A stretch of 64,000 nucleotides of DNA, from the NCBI RefSeq assembly GCF_023554555.1, contig NZ_JAMJWC010000001.1, forward strand, positions 186,001 to 250,000. Direction: 5' to 3'. The notes beneath the pieces were generated by a model. It was not told the origin of the DNA. It made no database searches and saw only the letters and a list, made by a program, of their open reading frames with translations. The DNA is from Sphingobacterium sp. lm-10. GTDB taxonomy: Bacteria; Bacteroidota; Bacteroidia; Sphingobacteriales; Sphingobacteriaceae. The position numbers were made by a program, and so were the translations under genes. Below, one piece after another: positions 56,287 to 64,000 of the stretch (position 1 is the stretch's first letter; every line of letters begins with the position of its first letter).

Positions 56287-57891
56287 ATGAAAATGAGGCA
56301 GAATGCTTTGATGTTGTTTTTCTTTTCCGTGTGGATGATTTTTGCGGGTTGTAGTCGGGAGGAAGATATGCAAGCTAGAGGTGGTTCTAATGAGGTACAT
56401 TTCGTAGTTGCTGGAATGGAGGATGAGGAGCATATCAATCTTGATGCTACAGACTCTAGGGCAGCAACTAATCGAGGTTACGAGGAGGTGTCTTCACCTC
56501 TTGAAGAAGATTTTGAGGATTTTAGTTGGCAGTTGGGATCCGATGTAGTTTCGGAGCGTTCGTCATCGTCCGATTATGAGTTTTCTCAAATGCCGCAGCG
56601 TGTCGGGGGTGTTGCTCCAGCGCGCGCGGCGGTACGTAGACCAATGGCGGACGGAATTCGTTATCGCATACTTTTTTACGAAATTAGTGGCGGCCGTGAA
56701 ATCTACCGCGAATCGCATGAGGTTGCTGTTTCTGGTTCTGCTTATTCTGTTGATCTTTTGTTGAATGCACGCTACAGGTGGTATGCCTACTCTTATAACC
56801 TTGCTTCGGCAATTCCTCTTCCATCTAATACGAGCGAACCTACTGCACCTACGCGAGATAATGCACCGTTTCTATTTGCCTCGGGAGAATTTATCAATAA
56901 TGCACAGACAGCACGTATTGAATTATTGTTTCAACATAAGATACGTAAGCTTGAAGTGATGGTAGATGTGCGTGGTATTTTCGCTGATCGTATAGATCGT
57001 TTGGAGGCGCGTTTCGTTAATCAACGTATTACAACTTCTGATTTTATATTTCGCCAGGGAGTAGTCAGTAGTGGGCCCGCTCGCTCAGTACGTGATGTGA
57101 ATGATGTGATTAATTTTACCGATTTTGAATCGTCACGCGTTAGGAGAATATCCACAAATCAACTATATACAACAGTATCGGAGCCAGATGTGACGGTTCG
57201 TTTTAATGCATTAAGCACTTCCAGAGGTGCTGCTGTTCGAGACCTTATCACCAACGCTACGGCCAGAAATGCGCATTTCGTTTTTCGCGGAAGTCCACCG
57301 CCAACAGGGGTACTGCGTGCTACTACCCGTATTATGCAAGGTGGAAATAGAATGGGAAATTTTGTCTGGGCGACCGGAAATCTATATTATGATGCAGCGG
57401 ATCCTCAGAATCATTACAAGTTCGAAGATGAAGTGCGGACATTGTCCGTTGAGCCTGATTATGGATGTAACTTTTACTGGAAGTTTGAGACCAAATTGCC
57501 TCGTAGCGAAACGGACGCGCTTCAAAACCCTGCAGGTGACCCGTGCGAAGAGGTGTATCCTCATGGTCGTTGGCAGACGCCCACCGAGGCTGCAATGGAT
57601 CAGTTACGTGGTAATAATGGTGCTAACGGACGGTCGGGAGGGGATCATCTCATGTATTTTGAGCGAGAAGGTATTCGGGTGTATTTTCAAGATATAGGAA
57701 GGATCACACGTAGTACGGGCTGTTCTACATCTAGGGACAATTATGGATATTATTGGACAATTGACGGTAATACTAACCGTACGAGAGGAACTTACATGCG
57801 GATACGTGGTAGTAGTGGTAATTCGTTGACTACCGAAAACAATAATGTGGATCATGGTAGGGGAATTCGTTGCGTGCGCTCCGTTGGTTAG
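56287..57891 (+). CDS. fimbrillin-like lipoprotein with FSMP-like C-terminal domain
   Basis: 534 aa; lipobox Cys22 (WMIFAGC). Mature N-terminus of about 90 residues is acidic and low complexity (SSPLEEDFEDFSW). A FimB/Mfa2-like beta region follows (GIRYRILFYEISGGREIYRE; YRWYAYSYN; ARIELLFQHKIRKLEVMVDV), and the last ~110 residues have a lectin/FSMP-like domain ending RGIRCVRSVG. Likely surface-exposed and anchored after Lgt/Lsp processing; may be fimbrial or adhesin-like. No partner fimbrillin genes follow. Confidence 0.7.
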   Translation: MKMRQNALMLFFFSVWMIFAGCSREEDMQARGGSNEVHFVVAGMEDEEHINLDATDSRAATNRGYEEVSSPLEEDFEDFSWQLGSDVVSERSSSSDYEFSQMPQRVGGVAPARAAVRRPMADGIRYRILFYEISGGREIYRESHEVAVSGSAYSVDLLLNARYRWYAYSYNLASAIPLPSNTSEPTAPTRDNAPFLFASGEFINNAQTARIELLFQHKIRKLEVMVDVRGIFADRIDRLEARFVNQRITTSDFIFRQGVVSSGPARSVRDVNDVINFTDFESSRVRRISTNQLYTTVSEPDVTVRFNALSTSRGAAVRDLITNATARNAHFVFRGSPPPTGVLRATTRIMQGGNRMGNFVWATGNLYYDAADPQNHYKFEDEVRTLSVEPDYGCNFYWKFETKLPRSETDALQNPAGDPCEEVYPHGRWQTPTEAAMDQLRGNNGANGRSGGDHLMYFEREGIRVYFQDIGRITRSTGCSTSRDNYGYYWTIDGNTNRTRGTYMRIRGSSGNSLTTENNNVDHGRGIRCVRSVG

Positions 57892-57946
57892 TAGGTTGTT
57901 CGCTGACAGGCTGATGGGAAATTGGATTCGTGTTCTTTAGATGCAA

Positions 57947-57994
57947 AATGACTTTTTGTCATTAAAATTATCTGTAAAATGACAGAAAGTCATT
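57947..57994. promoter_or_regulatory. tandem palindromic operator upstream of hsp20
   Basis: AATGACTTTTTGTCATT (57947-57963) and AATGACAGAAAGTCATT (57978-57994); both have 6-bp perfect arms around a 5-bp centre. Centres 57955 and 57986 are 31 bp apart, and 43 bp separate the second from the G of the -12-like TTG at 58029. Same layout as clpB. Confidence 0.75.
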
Positions 57995-58015
57995 GTTTTT
58001 AACTGCTTTTAGGGG

Positions 58016-58031
58016 TGGTATGAGAATTGTA
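58016..58031 (+). promoter_or_regulatory. GG-N8-TTG (-24/-12-like) element before hsp20
   Basis: TGGTATGAGAATTGTA compared with the sigma-54 consensus TGGCACGNNNNTTGCA: GG at 58017-58018, TTG at 58027-58029, and the only differences are three C-to-T changes. A start near 58041 would give a 38-nt leader. Confidence 0.45.
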
Positions 58032-58066
58032 AATCGTTCCATATATAATTAAAACATTTAAAAATT

Positions 58067-58071
58067 GGAGG
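58067..58071 (+). promoter_or_regulatory. strong Shine-Dalgarno of hsp20
   Basis: GGAGG, 7 bp before the ATG at 58079. Such sites are rare in Bacteroidota genes, including those in this window. Confidence 0.7.
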
Positions 58072-58078
58072 ATATAAC

Positions 58079-58522
58079 ATGGCTTTAGTAAAATTTCCAG
58101 CGCGTAATGTAAACACCGATGCGGTGAACCCTTTTGTAAATAATGTATTTGATAGCTTGTTTACAGATTCTTTTATCGGCGATCGTTTGGTAACCCGTGT
58201 GCCAGCAGTGAATATTGTAGAGAGCGATTCTGCTTTTCAGTTAGAATTAGCAGCACCGGGCTTAAAAAAAGAGGATTTTGCGATTAATGTGGATAAAAAC
58301 TTGATTACCATTAGCGCTGAAAAGCAAACTACAGGGGAGAAGTCAGATAAGACGTATAGTAAACGCGAGTTTAACTATAATTCATTTAGTCGGTCTTTCA
58401 CGCTTCCCGATGTAGTAAACTACAATAACATCGACGCCAATTATGTTGACGGTGTATTATTTGTAAAAATAGGTAAGAAAGAAGACGCTATCGTCACTAA
58501 AAGAAGCATTGAGGTAATGTAG
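58079..58522 (+). CDS. small heat-shock protein Hsp20 (alpha-crystallin)
   Basis: 147 aa. Alpha-crystallin domain (PAVNIVESDSAFQLELAAPGLKKEDFAINVDKNLITISAEK; SFTLPDVVNYNNIDANYVDGVL) and C-terminal tail (TKRSIEVM). Holdase that keeps unfolded proteins ready for ClpB/DnaK. Strong Shine-Dalgarno GGAGG at 58067-58071, and the tandem palindromes at 57947-57994 upstream. Followed by a perfect terminator. Confidence 0.97.
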   Translation: MALVKFPARNVNTDAVNPFVNNVFDSLFTDSFIGDRLVTRVPAVNIVESDSAFQLELAAPGLKKEDFAINVDKNLITISAEKQTTGEKSDKTYSKREFNYNSFSRSFTLPDVVNYNNIDANYVDGVLFVKIGKKEDAIVTKRSIEVM

Positions 58523-58547
58523 TTTTTGTATTTTATGATTATTGTTG

Positions 58548-58577
58548 GAGCTCTCATCTTATGAGAGCTCTTTTTTT
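58548..58577 (+). terminator. hsp20 terminator
   Basis: GAGCTCTCAT, 3-nt loop, ATGAGAGCTC, then TTTTTTT. The 143 bp between this and amt is very AT-rich, with no gene. Confidence 0.9.
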
Positions 58578-58720
58578 GTGTTTTAAGAATTGATTTTTAC
58601 TGTAAAACTGATTTATTTTATTAAAAACGGTTTTTATATAAAATATTTATAATAAAATATTTGAAATATTGTTTTTTTATTGTTTTTTTGAGTTATTATT
58701 TAATATTTCAATAAAAAAAC

Positions 58721-60046
58721 ATGAGTTTATCTGGAAAAAAATCTTTCATACCTATATTATTGATGGGTATTGTTGTTGTTTTAGCTTTTTTCAATCCTGG
58801 AATTCCAGATATTACGAAAACATATGAATATAACGGGGCAGATGTAGCCTGGATGTTGACAGCTGCGGCTTTGGTGTTGATTATGACGCCAGGATTAGCT
58901 TACTTCTATGGTGGTATGGTCAAAAAGAAGAATGTGATCTCTACCATGTTACAAAGCTTTATCTGTATGGCTATTGTTGCTGTCTTGTGGGTGGTCTTTG
59001 GCTTCTCCCTAGTCTTTGGCGAATCAGTAGGAGGTTTCATCGGTAATCCGATGACCTATTTTATGTTTGAAGGCGTGGTCGACGGAGAACCTTGGGGAGG
59101 TGCTCCGACGATTCCCTTTGTGTTATTTGCCATGTATCAGTTAAAATTCGCGATTATTACTCCTGCATTGATAACAGGTGCTTTTGCTGAGCGTATTAAA
59201 TTCACTTCTTACGTACTTTTTGTCTGTCTTTTCTTTGTTTTTATCTACGCACCATTAGCGCACTCCACTTGGCACCCTGATGGCATCTTGTTTAACATGG
59301 GTGTGCTGGATTTCGCAGGTGGTACCGTAGTACACATGTCCGCTGGTTTAACCGCATTAGCATCGGCGATCTATTTGAAACACGGTAAAGATTTTAATAC
59401 ACACCCGCATGTACCAGCTCGTATTACCTATGTGTTGATGGGAACTGGACTACTTTGGTTTGGTTGGATAGGTTTTAATGGTGGTTCTGCCTTTGGTGCT
59501 TCGGCTTTAGCAGCAACAGCATTAGCTACTACATCAACAGCTTCTGGTGCAGCCGCACTCACCTATCTATTTTTCGACGCAGCAAAAGGTATCAAGCCTT
59601 CGGCCACAGGCGTCTGTATCGGTGTTGTGGTTGGCTTGGTTGCCATTACACCGGCGGCTGGTTTCGTCACAATTCCACATTCCTTAATTATCGGTGCAGT
59701 AGCCGCAATCATCAGTCGTCTATGTATTGAGTGGAGAACGAAGTCCAAATTGGATGATACATTGGATGTTTTTCCAAGTCACGGTGTAGGTGGTATGGTG
59801 GGGATGTTGCTTACTGGCGTATTTGCGCATAGCGCGATCAACGAAGCAGTAGAAACAAATGGACTTTTCTTTGGTGAAACCGGATTGTTTATTGCACACG
59901 TGATCGGTTTGCTAGGTGCAACAGTTTTTACCTTGATTATGGCATTTGTTTTATTGAAGCTTACCGACCTGATTACGCCACTTCGCGTAACGGATGAGGA
60001 AGAAGAGGTTGGTCTCGATTTCTCGCAGCACGGCGAAAAGCTGTAA
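58721..60046 (+). CDS. amt: ammonium transporter
   Basis: 441 aa with 11-12 helices. MTPGLAYFYGGMVKKKNVISTM, DFAGGTVVHMSAGLTALASAI and DVFPSHGVGGMVGMLLTGVFA are Amt signatures, including the twin-His pore (H of VVHMSAG and SHGVGG). No glnK follows, so the usual amt-glnK pairing is absent here. N-terminal region FNPGIPDITKTYEYNGADVAWM precedes helix 1, no obvious cleavable signal. Confidence 0.95.
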   Translation: MSLSGKKSFIPILLMGIVVVLAFFNPGIPDITKTYEYNGADVAWMLTAAALVLIMTPGLAYFYGGMVKKKNVISTMLQSFICMAIVAVLWVVFGFSLVFGESVGGFIGNPMTYFMFEGVVDGEPWGGAPTIPFVLFAMYQLKFAIITPALITGAFAERIKFTSYVLFVCLFFVFIYAPLAHSTWHPDGILFNMGVLDFAGGTVVHMSAGLTALASAIYLKHGKDFNTHPHVPARITYVLMGTGLLWFGWIGFNGGSAFGASALAATALATTSTASGAAALTYLFFDAAKGIKPSATGVCIGVVVGLVAITPAAGFVTIPHSLIIGAVAAIISRLCIEWRTKSKLDDTLDVFPSHGVGGMVGMLLTGVFAHSAINEAVETNGLFFGETGLFIAHVIGLLGATVFTLIMAFVLLKLTDLITPLRVTDEEEEVGLDFSQHGEKL

Positions 60047-60081
60047 TTTTTTAATTGTTTCTATATTCCATCCTCTATTAT

Positions 60082-60110
60082 AAGCTTGTTCCGGTTCTCG
60101 GGGCAAGCTT
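60082..60110. terminator. possible bidirectional terminator
   Basis: AAGCTTG...CAAGCTT (60082-60088/60104-60110) with a CC/GG inner pair, between the convergent amt and serine-hydrolase genes; no long T-tract. Confidence 0.4.
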
Positions 60111-60112
60111 CC

Positions 60113-61261
60113 TTATTTATCGATCAGCTGATAAGCATGCGCTATGAATTGGTAAAAATTGGAGGCGGGGTTAGAAGCGCTCAACTTATCAGTTTGGTGT
60201 CCTAATCGTACGATAATAAGATCGTCCTCAGGAATCGTGATCACGTATTGACCCAGATGCCCATTCATATAGAAGTAAGGTTTCTGATCGAAACTTCCCA
60301 TCCACCAGCCGTACCCATATTCTGGTGAGTTTTCGAATCGTGGCTGTAAAGACGCGTGTACATAGGCGCTATCTAAGAGTTGTTGCCCATTCCATCGCCC
60401 ATGATCCCGATACAATTTTCCAAAGCGCGCAAAATCTAATGCATTGCTGGCGATACAGCAATATGCTTTCTCGATACCATTGGCTTCACTATCTACTTGC
60501 CACAAGGCATCGTGCTCGGCTTGCATTGGTTTCCAGAAATAAGTAGATAACAATTCGCTTAAGCTCTGTCCTGTCGCGCGCTGTATGGCAATGCCTAGTA
60601 ACTGTGTGTCGCCGCTTTGATAGATGAATTCTTCTCCAGGCTTCTTATAGATGGGTAGCTCAGTGATTACTTTCAGAATATTCTGGTCAAAATACAATTT
60701 GGTGGTCACCGAAAACGGGCTGTAATAATCTTCTTCCCATTTCATGCCAGAGCTCATGCTTACGAGGTCTCTCAACGTAAGTTCGGAAGCATATTCTCCC
60801 TTGATCTCCGGTACAAAGTCGAGTACTTTTTGATCCAGACTTTTGATTTTTCCTTCCGTGATAACTTTTCCTAAGATAGCGGCAACAATACTTTTGGCCA
60901 TGGAGAAAGAGTTGGATTTGGAGTCGGCCTCGTAGCCATCGAAGTATGTTTCCAATACGATGCTATCACGTTGGATAATCAAGTAAGCGACGGACTGGAT
61001 GTCTTCATGGAATTGACGCAGGGAATCGGGTAATTGGATGCGGTTTTGTGGTTGAGCAGCTGGCCAAGGCCGCCCCGCTTCATGCTGCACGAGGTGATTA
61101 TCAAAGTATTGGTAGTCCGAAAGGTAGGCAGTCTTATGGCCGTGCAGGTAGGTGACATACATGCCCTTCATAATATACCCCAATCCGAATACATACATTC
61201 CAGCGATGGCTAGCACCACAAAGCCAATGAAGGCGGCAAAAAACTTCCAAATCTTGTGCAT
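60113..61261 (-). CDS. serine hydrolase of the class C beta-lactamase/PBP family
   Basis: 382 aa with an N-terminal membrane helix (FAAFIGFVVLAIAGMYVF). The active-site Ser/Lys is in FSMAKSIVAAI (SxxK) and a following YQSG replaces the usual YxN. HLGQYV near the C-terminus takes the HxG role. Probably a periplasmic esterase or DD-peptidase-like enzyme; substrate not inferable. 12 bp downstream of mazG. Confidence 0.88.
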   Translation of the reverse strand: MHKIWKFFAAFIGFVVLAIAGMYVFGLGYIMKGMYVTYLHGHKTAYLSDYQYFDNHLVQHEAGRPWPAAQPQNRIQLPDSLRQFHEDIQSVAYLIIQRDSIVLETYFDGYEADSKSNSFSMAKSIVAAILGKVITEGKIKSLDQKVLDFVPEIKGEYASELTLRDLVSMSSGMKWEEDYYSPFSVTTKLYFDQNILKVITELPIYKKPGEEFIYQSGDTQLLGIAIQRATGQSLSELLSTYFWKPMQAEHDALWQVDSEANGIEKAYCCIASNALDFARFGKLYRDHGRWNGQQLLDSAYVHASLQPRFENSPEYGYGWWMGSFDQKPYFYMNGHLGQYVITIPEDDLIIVRLGHQTDKLSASNPASNFYQFIAHAYQLIDK

Positions 61262-61273
61262 CAGTATTTATTT

Positions 61274-62077
61274 TTACATTTTCTTTGCTTCATTCCAATA
61301 TACGTCCATTTCCTCTAGGCTCATATCCTGCAATTGGCGACCGGATTCTTGCGTACGTTGTTCCACGTGTGTGAAACGCTTGATAAATTTTTTATTGGTT
61401 CGCTCCAGCGCGTTTTCTGGATTGATGCCCAAATGCCGAGCATAGTTGATCAAGGAGAAAAGCACATCTCCGAACTCTGCTTCGGCCCGGTCGGTATCAA
61501 CGGCCGTGTGCGTACTCAAATCAAATTCATCTTTGAACTCGGCTATCTCTTCTTCTACTTTCTTCCATACCTCAGATGGATCTTGCCAATCGAAGCCTAC
61601 ACCACGTACTTTATCTTGTATACGATATGCTTTTACCAAAGCCGGAAGCCCTTTAGGTACTCCAGAAAGCACCGATTTATTTCCCTCTTTCAGTTTCAAT
61701 TTTTCCCAATTCTGCTTGACATCTTCTTCGTTGTTTACCTGCACATCGCTATAAATATGAGGATGCCGGGAGATCAGTTTATCGCATACGCCGTTGAGTA
61801 CGTCCACAATATCAAACGCTTGTTGCTCTTCTGCGATTCGGGCATAAAATACCAAATGCATCATTACATCGCCCAATTCCTTTTTTATTTCTGGCAAGTC
61901 GGTCTCCAGTATAGCGTCGCCCAGCTCGTACATTTCCTCGATGGTAAGTAAGCGAAGGCTTTCCATGGTTTGCTTTCTGTCCCAGGGGCATGCTGTGCGA
62001 AGTGTATTTAAGACTGTGAGTAGCCGATCAAAAGCAGCGGAAGGAGTGGGCACTGCTGGAGGAATAGGATAAGCCAT
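61274..62077 (-). CDS. mazG: nucleoside triphosphate pyrophosphohydrolase MazG
   Basis: 267 aa from the ATG at 62077 (MAYPIPPAVPTPSAA); the upstream TTG at 62107 is weaker. CPWDRKQTMESLRLLTIEEMYELGDAI and the second repeat EAEFGDVLFSLINYARHL have the EExxE...ExxD metal motifs of MazG. Removes house-cleaning dNTPs and affects (p)ppGpp in E. coli. Leads the operon with the serine hydrolase. Confidence 0.95.
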   Translation of the reverse strand: MAYPIPPAVPTPSAAFDRLLTVLNTLRTACPWDRKQTMESLRLLTIEEMYELGDAILETDLPEIKKELGDVMMHLVFYARIAEEQQAFDIVDVLNGVCDKLISRHPHIYSDVQVNNEEDVKQNWEKLKLKEGNKSVLSGVPKGLPALVKAYRIQDKVRGVGFDWQDPSEVWKKVEEEIAEFKDEFDLSTHTAVDTDRAEAEFGDVLFSLINYARHLGINPENALERTNKKFIKRFTHVEQRTQESGRQLQDMSLEEMDVYWNEAKKM

Positions 62078-62181
62078 ATACAAATTGTTTACTATTTTAG
62101 GTGGCAAGTTAAAAAATGCTGGCCTGAAAACACATTTTTATTTCGGTTGTTGTACCACTGAACAGTATAAAAACAGGACTT

Positions 62182-62499
62182 ATGAAAACTAGCTATAACT
62201 ATGAATCGGCTTCCGTCGCAATAGAGATGTTGAAGCAAGCGGGATACGAGGTAGATTACAATATTGAATTTGATGAGTTGCATACTAGTGCGAATGATTA
62301 TAAAATTGATCATATCTACCGATATGAAGGGGCAACCGACCCGGGAGATGAATCGCACGTTTATGGTATTCAAAATGTCAAGACTGGTTCAAAAGGAGTT
62401 TTCGTAGCGGGAGATATCTCAGTAATTGAAGGTAAGAAAAGGGATATTATTCTAGAATTGGAAGTGCGTGCGCGGCACGAAGAGCAAAAAGGATCTTAA
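62182..62499 (+). CDS. conserved small protein of unknown function
   Basis: 105 aa. YKIDHIYRYEGATDPGDESHVYGIQ and KGVFVAGDISV match a short Bacteroidota family often mislabelled phosphoribosylpyrophosphate synthetase; it lacks any PRPP synthase motif. Followed by a near-perfect palindromic terminator at 62519-62554. Confidence 0.8.
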   Translation: MKTSYNYESASVAIEMLKQAGYEVDYNIEFDELHTSANDYKIDHIYRYEGATDPGDESHVYGIQNVKTGSKGVFVAGDISVIEGKKRDIILELEVRARHEEQKGS

Positions 62500-62518
62500 G
62501 CCACTATAAACAACATAT

Positions 62519-62554
62519 AAAAAGGGTAGAAAGCACGTGCTTTCTACCCTTTTT
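62519..62554. terminator. bidirectional palindromic terminator
   Basis: An 18-bp stem (AAAAAGGGTAGAAAGCAC and its exact complement); the central GCACGTGC forms the loop. Lies between the 105-aa protein gene and the S46 peptidase stop at 62577. Confidence 0.9.
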
Positions 62555-62576
62555 ATAAATACAGGATTGATCTCTT

Positions 62577-64000
62577 CTAGTGTACGCCCATTTCTTTTAG
62601 GATGAATTGGGCGTTGTCGATTTTGTCGGCCACCCATAATACAAAACGGATATCCACACCGATAGATCGGCTGTAGCTTTCATTCCAGGCAAAATCATTG
62701 ATAGTCGCATCGTAAGCGCGATCAAAGTTTACGCCAATCAATTCTCCGTTGGCATTCATAATTGGTGAGCCAGAGTTGCCCCCCGTAGTATCCATATTAT
62801 AAAGAATGTTGACGGGTACATCATTCATGTCCTTTTTCATGTAGCTGCCAAAGTCCTTTGCCAACCAAGCTTCTTTAATCTTGTGCGGATAGCCAAACTC
62901 TGGAAGTCCTGAGTTACCTTTTTCAAGCAACCCTTTTACACTGGTAAATGGTTGCATATAAGTCGCATCTGCCGGACTATATCCTTTAATGTTTCCAAAA
63001 GTAAGTCGCAGTGTGGAGTTGGCATCAGGTACAAAATTTTTGTCCATAAATTGTTCTCGAACCGCTACGTAATCGCCCATTAGTTTGTTTAACATACCTT
63101 CTCGACGTTTTTGTTCGGAGCTAAACGTAGCGTATTCTGCTGCTACAGCACGGTGCAAATCCAACAATTCGTCCTTGTAAGCCAGAATGCTTGCCGGTGA
63201 AGATGTGATTTTACGAAAAGCTTCTTCATTATTCAGCCTGGTGGTTGCCAATAATTGAGCAATCCATGCGCCGGTTGTATCACTTTGCGCATGAACATTG
63301 TCTCGCAAGAATTTTAATGCATTGGCACCCTGCATTTTTGCGCCTTCCGCGAAGAGGTGACGGGCAATTTGCTGATCTACCCCCAGATGGTAAGCTTCGA
63401 AAAGCTCATGAATGCCTTTGTTAAATTTGTTGATGTTTTGATCGAATAGGGCTTGTTGTGCCTTTGGAGACGCTTGCTGAGCTATAGCATCTTGAAAAGA
63501 TTGGAAGTAGCTGGCGATATTAAACGTTTTGACACCGTGATATATATTGTTCATCCACAACTCTTTTGGCGCATCTTCGAACACCCTATCATAATGTTTT
63601 TCGATATCGGTCATCAGGTTGCCATAGGCAGATTTTAAGTCAGGCCGACTATCTATAAATTTTGCCAAGGCAGCATCTTCGTCCCTCTTTGTTTGTACTA
63701 GATCGATATTTCGCAGGCCTTTTAACTTTCCGCGGTAGTTTTTAAGCACATTGGCGTTGCGCTTGATACGTGTGGCCAAAGCAAGTTCTACTGCTTTGTC
63801 GGTTTTTCCAGCATCTTCCATCCGTTGATTCTCGAAATCATAAAGTTCCGATGTATATGGCAATAGGAACTTTTCTTGATAGTCTATATACTGGGCGGGG
63901 CGATGACGGAATGTGCGCCCAGGGTAACCTAAGATGAATACAAAATCATTTTCTTCCACGCCTTTGGGATTCACCTTTAAGTGTTTTTTAGGTCCGTAAG
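62577..64000 (-). CDS. S46-family dipeptidyl-peptidase (DPP11-like), N-terminus outside window
   Basis: The window holds the C-terminal 474 residues; the frame stays open to base 64000 (a GTG at 63974 is not the start, since S46 proteins are about 700 aa). The helical cap (EDAALAKFIDSRPDLKS) and the chymotrypsin-fold half with the nucleophile TTGGNSGSPIMNANGELIG are seen. The residue 18 after the Ser is Arg (NFDR), the position that in Porphyromonas DPP11 is Arg673 and sets preference for Asp/Glu at P1; DPP7 has Gly there. Periplasmic; releases dipeptides. Confidence 0.92.
   Translation of the reverse strand, partial: YGPKKHLKVNPKGVEENDFVFILGYPGRTFRHRPAQYIDYQEKFLLPYTSELYDFENQRMEDAGKTDKAVELALATRIKRNANVLKNYRGKLKGLRNIDLVQTKRDEDAALAKFIDSRPDLKSAYGNLMTDIEKHYDRVFEDAPKELWMNNIYHGVKTFNIASYFQSFQDAIAQQASPKAQQALFDQNINKFNKGIHELFEAYHLGVDQQIARHLFAEGAKMQGANALKFLRDNVHAQSDTTGAWIAQLLATTRLNNEEAFRKITSSPASILAYKDELLDLHRAVAAEYATFSSEQKRREGMLNKLMGDYVAVREQFMDKNFVPDANSTLRLTFGNIKGYSPADATYMQPFTSVKGLLEKGNSGLPEFGYPHKIKEAWLAKDFGSYMKKDMNDVPVNILYNMDTTGGNSGSPIMNANGELIGVNFDRAYDATINDFAWNESYSRSIGVDIRFVLWVADKIDNAQFILKEMGVH

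Noticed and set aside
57227..57697. 156-aa open frame inside the fimbrillin-like gene, other plus frame
   Set aside because: Contained within a clear lipoprotein frame, without a signal or domain.
61334..61951. 205-aa open frame on the plus strand
   Set aside because: Lies wholly antisense to mazG, has no protein-like domain and is explained by codon shadows.
1..64000. CRISPR array, tRNA, rRNA, IS element or prophage
   Set aside because: No regularly spaced repeats, no tRNA or rRNA sequence, no transposase or integrase gene was recognised on either strand.

Overview
The window is chromosomal DNA of a member of the Bacteroidota, most likely the Sphingobacteriaceae (Sphingobacterium/Pedobacter-like). 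This rests on TAnnTTTG-type -7 promoter boxes (several with a TTTG about 18-20 bp upstream), TonB-dependent receptors including an Oar-like one, an S46 dipeptidyl-peptidase, a DUF3467 protein, a GNAT-nitrilase fusion, an RND pump fused to its outer-membrane factor, and a fimbrillin-like lipoprotein. No rRNA, tRNA, IS element, prophage or CRISPR array was seen. Gene order looks like an ordinary chromosome with a few accessory loci.

Layout. 1-10 kb: start of an MFS exporter, a MocR-type regulator, a divergent BtuB-like TonB receptor, an S1/P1-type nuclease, a thiD-tenA thiamine salvage operon behind a TPP riboswitch, and a 1084-aa Oar-like receptor. 10-18.5 kb: a heavy-metal (Zn/Cd/Co-type) efflux operon on the minus strand: a DUF6660 Cys/His peptide, a CzcA-type pump fused to a TolC-like factor, a His-rich CzcB adaptor and a P1B-type ATPase. 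18.6-28.9 kb: envelope and small unknown proteins, a GT39-like glycosyltransferase, cutC, the rpsF-rpsR-rplI ribosomal operon, a GreA-like factor, an EamA transporter, an SDR/DUF2867 protein, a beta-barrel protein and an S41 lipoprotein protease. 29-38 kb: clpB, then a tetR-OMF-adaptor-RND multidrug efflux operon with two matching operators. 38-46 kb: a lipoprotein, an S9 peptidase, and rimP-nusA-infB with an intrinsic-terminator hairpin in its leader. 46-55.5 kb: GH125 mannosidase, a Wzi/RemB-like barrel, aroQ, a Bcr/CflA exporter, lgt, an M42 peptidase, DUF3467, a GNAT-nitrilase fusion and folB. 55.5-58 kb: an AT-rich accessory locus with a 59-aa peptide gene and a fimbrillin-like lipoprotein. 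58-64 kb: hsp20, amt, a serine hydrolase, mazG, a small conserved protein, and the C-terminal part of an S46 peptidase with the DPP11-type arginine.

The strongest unexpected signal is regulatory. The chaperone genes clpB (minus strand, start 31589) and hsp20 (plus strand, start 58079) lie 26 kb apart. They share one upstream architecture: two TGACA-N3-TGTCA-like palindromes with centres exactly 31 bp apart, followed at exactly the same distance by a GG-N8-TTG element resembling a -24/-12 promoter. This suggests a common stress regulator whose operator geometry is conserved to the base. Other points worth a look are the terminator-like hairpin just downstream of the rimP-nusA-infB promoter (possible NusA feedback attenuation), the paired TetR operators, and the internal signal peptide in the RND-OMF fusion.
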